Source: a bacterium (lineage in GTDB: Bacteria; Bacteroidota; Rhodothermia; Balneolales; M1805). Taken from it: DNA of 37,708 bases. Below are positions 34,103 to 37,708 of this stretch, piece by piece; position 1 is the first letter of the stretch, and each line of letters starts with the position of its first letter. Made by a program: the position numbers and the translations under genes. Under the pieces are notes generated by a model. The model ran no database searches. It was not told where the DNA came from and was given only the letters and a program-made list of their open reading frames with translations. The stretch is taken from the NCBI GenBank assembly GCA_006226965.1, contig SBGQ01000052.1, positions 1-37,708 on the forward strand, given 5' to 3'.

Positions 34103-34957
34103 ATGAGCACTACAAGCATAGAACATATTGAAGCCAGAATTGCCGATCATTATAAGTCTCTGACCAGAAATCAGCGAAAAGTGGCAGACTATATTCTTAA
34201 TAATATGAATGAAGTGGCTTTTCTTTCCGTGATAGAATTAGGCGGAAAATGCGGTGCTTCAAAAGCTACTGTTGTTCGCTTAACACAGCGCTTAGGCTAC
34301 GATGGCTATGTTGAGTTTAAAGCTGAATTGCAGGATGCAATCCAATCCAAGTTTAGTTTACTTGAACAAGTTCCAGCCATTCCGACAAGTGGAAATTCAT
34401 TGGTTGATGTTGCTCAAAAAGAAGTGAAACACATTAATCAAACCATTGAGTCTATCACTCCGGAAGTGTTGGCCTCAGTTGTGAAAAGTCTGAATCAAGC
34501 AGAAACTATATTCACATTCGGGCAAGGTGGTTCTGCATTAATCAGTCAGCTTTTTGCGTATTTATTGAATCAAATTGCGATGAATGCCCGCAGTTTAGTA
34601 AGTACACATTTAAGTGTGGAGCAGCAAATTGTAAATGCATCTTCTAAAGATGTTCTTGTAGTGTTTTCATTTCCGCCGTATTCAAAATCGACTATCGAAA
34701 ATGCAAAATTAGCATCTGAAAAAGGGATAAAAGTCCTGGCTTTTACAGATTCCAGAACCTCGCCGATTTACCATCATGCGAATCAATGTTTGTTTATTAG
34801 AGGCGAAAAAACGGCGTATTCGAACTCATTTGCGGCTTTGTCTGTTACGATGAATGCTTTAGTAGTTGAGTTAATGGCAGTAAATAAAGAGAAGTCGATG
34901 AGGCATTTAAAAAATGTTCACGATTTGATGATAACCACCAAACATTATCAGGATTGA
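34103..34957 (+). CDS. MurR/RpiR-family transcriptional regulator with SIS domain
   Basis: A protein of 284 residues from the ATG at 34103. An earlier in-frame ATG at 34004 lies inside the YfcC gene and would add 33 residues with no family match. The N-terminal helix-turn-helix domain spans about 1-75 (SLTRNQRKVADYILNN, SVIELGGKCGASKATVVRLTQRLGYDGY). The SIS sugar-phosphate domain spans about 120-250 (IFTFGQGGSALISQLFAY, VLVVFSFPPYSKSTIENAKLASEKG, VLAFTDSRTSPI). It likely senses a phosphorylated sugar or related ligand and controls the YfcC operon. Confidence 0.94.
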   Translation: MSTTSIEHIEARIADHYKSLTRNQRKVADYILNNMNEVAFLSVIELGGKCGASKATVVRLTQRLGYDGYVEFKAELQDAIQSKFSLLEQVPAIPTSGNSLVDVAQKEVKHINQTIESITPEVLASVVKSLNQAETIFTFGQGGSALISQLFAYLLNQIAMNARSLVSTHLSVEQQIVNASSKDVLVVFSFPPYSKSTIENAKLASEKGIKVLAFTDSRTSPIYHHANQCLFIRGEKTAYSNSFAALSVTMNALVVELMAVNKEKSMRHLKNVHDLMITTKHYQD

Positions 34958-34967
34958 GATCATCGAC

Positions 34968-36707
34968 ATGAGTTCAGAATTGTTTCATCAAGCAAAAGAG
35001 CAACTTCGAAAATATTGGGGATTCGATGCATTTCGTCCGGGGCAAGATGAGGTGGTGAAAAGTGTCTTATCAAAAAAAGATACCTTGGTTTTATTTCCGA
35101 CAGGCGGTGGAAAATCCCTTTGTTTTCAGGTTCCTGCTTTAGTTTGGCCGGGTTTAACCTTAGTGATTTCTCCTTTAGTTGCATTGATGGAAGATCAGGT
35201 TGATGCCCTAAAAAAAAGGGGGATATCGGCTACATACATCAATAGTACGTTATCGCGATTTGAAATTGACCAGCGTTTAATCAACGCAAGAAACGGTTTG
35301 TATAAACTCATTTATGTTGCGCCGGAGCGACTTGGAAGCGAAGTTTTTCAAGGTGAATTATTGAATTTGCCGCTTTCTATGGTTGCTATTGATGAAGCAC
35401 ATTGTATTTCTGAATGGGGACATCGTTTTCGACCATCTTATAAAAAAATAAAAGAATATTTGCGTCCGATTGAGCAACAAGTGGCTTGGATTGCGCTCAC
35501 TGCAACGGCAACACCGCAAGTAAAACAAGACATCATTGAAAGTTTAGAACTCAAAGAACCAACAATTATTTCAAAAGGATATGTTCGCGATAATTTGGGA
35601 TATAGAGTTGAAAACGAGGAAAATAAACCACGTCGACTGAAAGAGTTATTGCTTCGCGCAAAAGGTAAAGGTGCCGGACTTATTTATGGTTCAACGCGAA
35701 AATCCTGTGAAACGCTTTCTGAATTAATTGAGTCGGTAGGCATTAAAAGTGAACCGTATCATGCAGGATTATCACCCGAAGATAGAACACGCATTCAGAA
35801 AGAATGGATACAAGGAAAAACGCCTTGGGTGGCTGTTACGAATGCATTTGGAATGGGGATTGATAAGCCGGATTGCCGTTTTGTATTTCACCAATCGCCG
35901 CCTTCCAGTTTAGAAGCGTATTATCAGGAAGCGGGAAGAGCAGGAAGAGACGGAGAGCAAAGTTATCCGATTTTATTGTATGCTGAGTCTGATTTTACAC
36001 GCTTACAGGATTTTTTTAATACGAGTTACCCACAGTTTGAGCAATTAAATACGGTATATCAGATTTCGGCTGATATTGCTCAACTTGGACTCGGTGAGTT
36101 TTCAGAACAATCAACCATTATTGATATTCAGCAAATTGTGAAACGAAGTGGGATTGATTCTTCAACGGTACAAAATGCATTGGATTTGTTGACTCAGTTT
36201 GATTCTGTGCACAGTGAAGCGGTATCAGATAAAGTATTGATGCTCAAGTTCAACTGGTCGTTTGCAACTATTGATGATTACATCAGGCAAACATCAAACA
36301 CAGAGAAAAAAGAGTTTTTAGAAACCTTGATGCGTTCATTTCCTTTATCAGCAGAATATCAATTTGAAGAAGCAGAATTAAGTTATATAACCGGAAGACT
36401 TCGAAAAACGGCTCAAGTTGTGAAAAAAGGATTGTATTTATTGCAGCAAGAGGGTGTTTTGGAATTCAAGAATTTTGATAAACAGCTCTTGATACGATTT
36501 TTAGATGCGCGTTCTGCAAAAGTGCCCATCAATAAGAAAGAATATGAGGCTTACAGAGATGTGCAATTCGAAAAGCTGAAACAAGTGGAAAACTATTGTA
36601 AAACAAGCGATTGCAGGAATTCATTTTTTAGCGCTTATTTTGGTGAAGTGCTGAAAAATTACCGTTGTGAGGTATGCGATAATTGTTTGAAAACGAAAAG
36701 CCATTAA
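34968..36707 (+). CDS. recQ: RecQ-family ATP-dependent DNA helicase
   Basis: A protein of 579 residues. Helicase motifs: FRPGQDEVV (Q-like motif 0), Walker A PTGGGKS (44-50), DEAHCISEWGHRFRPSY with DEAH at 142-145, TATATP, AFGMGIDKPDCRFV and QEAGRAGRDG. The RQC zinc site is intact near the end: C549, C567, C570, C573 (CRN...YFGE...C-x2-C-x2-C). The C-terminus ends soon after these cysteines; no HRDC domain is present, so this is a short form, possibly one of several RecQ paralogues. It begins ten bases after the RpiR-family gene and seems to be co-transcribed with the transporter genes. Confidence 0.93.
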   Translation: MSSELFHQAKEQLRKYWGFDAFRPGQDEVVKSVLSKKDTLVLFPTGGGKSLCFQVPALVWPGLTLVISPLVALMEDQVDALKKRGISATYINSTLSRFEIDQRLINARNGLYKLIYVAPERLGSEVFQGELLNLPLSMVAIDEAHCISEWGHRFRPSYKKIKEYLRPIEQQVAWIALTATATPQVKQDIIESLELKEPTIISKGYVRDNLGYRVENEENKPRRLKELLLRAKGKGAGLIYGSTRKSCETLSELIESVGIKSEPYHAGLSPEDRTRIQKEWIQGKTPWVAVTNAFGMGIDKPDCRFVFHQSPPSSLEAYYQEAGRAGRDGEQSYPILLYAESDFTRLQDFFNTSYPQFEQLNTVYQISADIAQLGLGEFSEQSTIIDIQQIVKRSGIDSSTVQNALDLLTQFDSVHSEAVSDKVLMLKFNWSFATIDDYIRQTSNTEKKEFLETLMRSFPLSAEYQFEEAELSYITGRLRKTAQVVKKGLYLLQQEGVLEFKNFDKQLLIRFLDARSAKVPINKKEYEAYRDVQFEKLKQVENYCKTSDCRNSFFSAYFGEVLKNYRCEVCDNCLKTKSH

Positions 36708-36807
36708 TTTTATGTGAATCTGTTAAGGATTGTTGTAAATCAGCGTGTTATTCATTATTGTTTCTGCCATTAGGTAAGTGTCTGAAAAAAAGGTTAGCAG
36801 GTAAAAA

Positions 36808-37176
36808 ATGAAAAAAATTGTCGTAGCAGACGATTCAAATCTTATCCGGATGAAGTTGAAAAAACATCTGATGGACGAATTCGAGGTGGTTGAAGCCATT
36901 AACGGCAGAGACGCTTTAGTTAAAATTAAAGTTGAACAGCCCGATATCGTTCTATCCGATTTATTGATGCCGGAAATGGACGGGTTCGAATTACTAAGAA
37001 GAATTCAATTAGATGAATTAAATGTACCTGTAGTTATTCTTACCGCAGATATTCAGGTTGAAACCAACCAAAAATGTACAGACTTAGGTGCATACAGAGT
37101 GTTAAACAAGCCGCCGAACAGAGACGAATTGTTACTAACATTAAATGAAGCCCTTTCAGCTAATACAAACGCCTGA
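36808..37176 (+). CDS. CheY-like single-domain response regulator
   Basis: A protein of 122 residues, a receiver domain without an output domain. Phosphorylation features are all present: Asp8/Asp9 (VVADDSN), acceptor Asp51 in LSDLLMPEMDGFELL, Thr79 in ILTAD and Lys101 in NKPP. It signals by protein-protein contact. Its stop codon overlaps the ATG of the CheC-like gene (TGATG), which supports a working pair in which the CheC-like protein removes its phosphate. Confidence 0.95.
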   Translation: MKKIVVADDSNLIRMKLKKHLMDEFEVVEAINGRDALVKIKVEQPDIVLSDLLMPEMDGFELLRRIQLDELNVPVVILTADIQVETNQKCTDLGAYRVLNKPPNRDELLLTLNEALSANTNA

Positions 37177-37708
37177 TGATTTTAAACGAAGAACAATTAG
37201 ATGCTCTTACAGAAATTATCAACATTGGAGTTGGTAAAGCAGCAAATACGTTAAATGAATTAACTGAATCTCATATTATTCTGCGAGTACCCAATATTGA
37301 GTTGTATGAAATCAACGAAATGGAAAAAGTACAAGCCCGATATGGTGTGAATAATGTGGCTGCAGTTATTCAAGGTTTCCATGGTAAATATGATGGTAGA
37401 GCGGCTCTGATTTTTCCGCCGGAGTCGGCACTAGATTTGGTTACCGGAGTAACCGGAGAAGAACCGGAAGATGATGATTTAGACGCAATTCAAGCCGGTA
37501 CATTATCTGAAATCGGTAATATTGTAATTAACGCGCTCATCGGGACTATTGCAAATTTATTGGATGATCACCTCGATTTCGAACTTTCTGAATACATGCT
37601 GGATTCTATTCCGAACTTATTTGTGAAAGAAAAAATCCAAAATCCGAATTCCTTAATGCTCATCTCAGAAGTGCAATTCGTTATTGAGAAAATGAATATT
37701 AACGGACA
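37176..37708 (+). CDS. CheC-family phosphatase-like protein (3' end outside window)
   Basis: Translation from the ATG at 37176 is open to the right edge (about 177 residues). The first signature reads LTEIINIGVGKAANTL with Glu13 and Asn16, and the second reads LSEIGNIVINALIGTIANLL with the matching Glu and Asn. These paired E-x2-N motifs are the catalytic sites of CheC-type phosphatases that dephosphorylate CheY. It overlaps the receiver gene by one base (TGATG) and is probably translated with it. The end of the gene lies beyond the window. Confidence 0.9.
   Translation, partial: MILNEEQLDALTEIINIGVGKAANTLNELTESHIILRVPNIELYEINEMEKVQARYGVNNVAAVIQGFHGKYDGRAALIFPPESALDLVTGVTGEEPEDDDLDAIQAGTLSEIGNIVINALIGTIANLLDDHLDFELSEYMLDSIPNLFVKEKIQNPNSLMLISEVQFVIEKMNING

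Overview
The window looks like a chromosomal segment from a bacterium of the Bacteroidota/Rhodothermota/Balneolota group (FCB superphylum). The clearest marker is the C-terminus of the large secreted protein ending at 4262, which carries the NYPNPFNPSTTI-type sorting domain common in Balneolales, Rhodothermales and relatives. Bacteroidota-style lipoprotein signals, VPS10/sortilin-like beta-propeller proteins, mostly absent Shine-Dalgarno sites and moderate GC (about 40%) fit this. I favour a Balneola/Gracilimonas-like organism, but sequence alone does not fix the genus. There are no rRNA or tRNA genes, CRISPR arrays or recognisable transposases.

Layout. 1-671: the AT-rich 3' end of a possible SGNH-hydrolase-like gene. 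813-4262: a very large secreted propeller protein. 4331-8518 (minus strand): a TetR-family regulator with a palindromic operator, an ABC exporter pair, an AraC-family regulator and a short-chain dehydrogenase. 8519-8782: gene-free and full of small palindromes. 8783-10559: a PepSY transmembrane protein and a small membrane protein. 10724-12482: an M20 amidohydrolase and a WbuC-like cupin. 12525-17167 (minus): a 1028-residue VPS10-like propeller protein, a LolA-like periplasmic protein and a DUF502 membrane protein. 17307-23752: housekeeping and accessory genes (GNAT, FAD oxidoreductase, CoA-pyrophosphatase-type NUDIX, ankyrin protein, ICMT/NnrU-like membrane protein, PfkB kinase, GH3 hydrolase). 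23824-24075: a SemiSWEET-like protein. 24160-28245: a methionine biosynthesis operon with an elaborate leader. 28246-32051 (minus): a GH-A-fold lipoprotein, a GIY-YIG-like protein, a beta-lactamase-fold lipoprotein and a DUF1801 protein. 32173-36707: an NTF2-like lipoprotein, a YfcC transporter, an RpiR regulator and RecQ. 36808 to the end: a CheY-like receiver overlapping a CheC-like phosphatase that runs off the window.

The most interesting part is the methionine operon leader. A 21-codon ORF (24160-24225) carries four cysteine codons and two internal methionine codons in the core SCCMCCM. It is followed by two mutually exclusive RNA structures. One is a 10-bp antiterminator whose 5' arm overlaps the ORF's stop codon. 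The other is a strong intrinsic terminator that uses the same bases as the antiterminator's 3' arm. This is the geometry of ribosome-mediated attenuation, here apparently tuned to cysteinyl-tRNA. Directly downstream lies a complete SAM-I riboswitch with its own terminator. Transcription of the operon (CoA-binding protein, metY-type sulfhydrylase, OsmC-like protein, metX) would therefore have to pass a cysteine checkpoint and then a SAM checkpoint. Further structured elements sit inside the operon, between metY and osmC (26377-26517) and just before metX (27146-27172).
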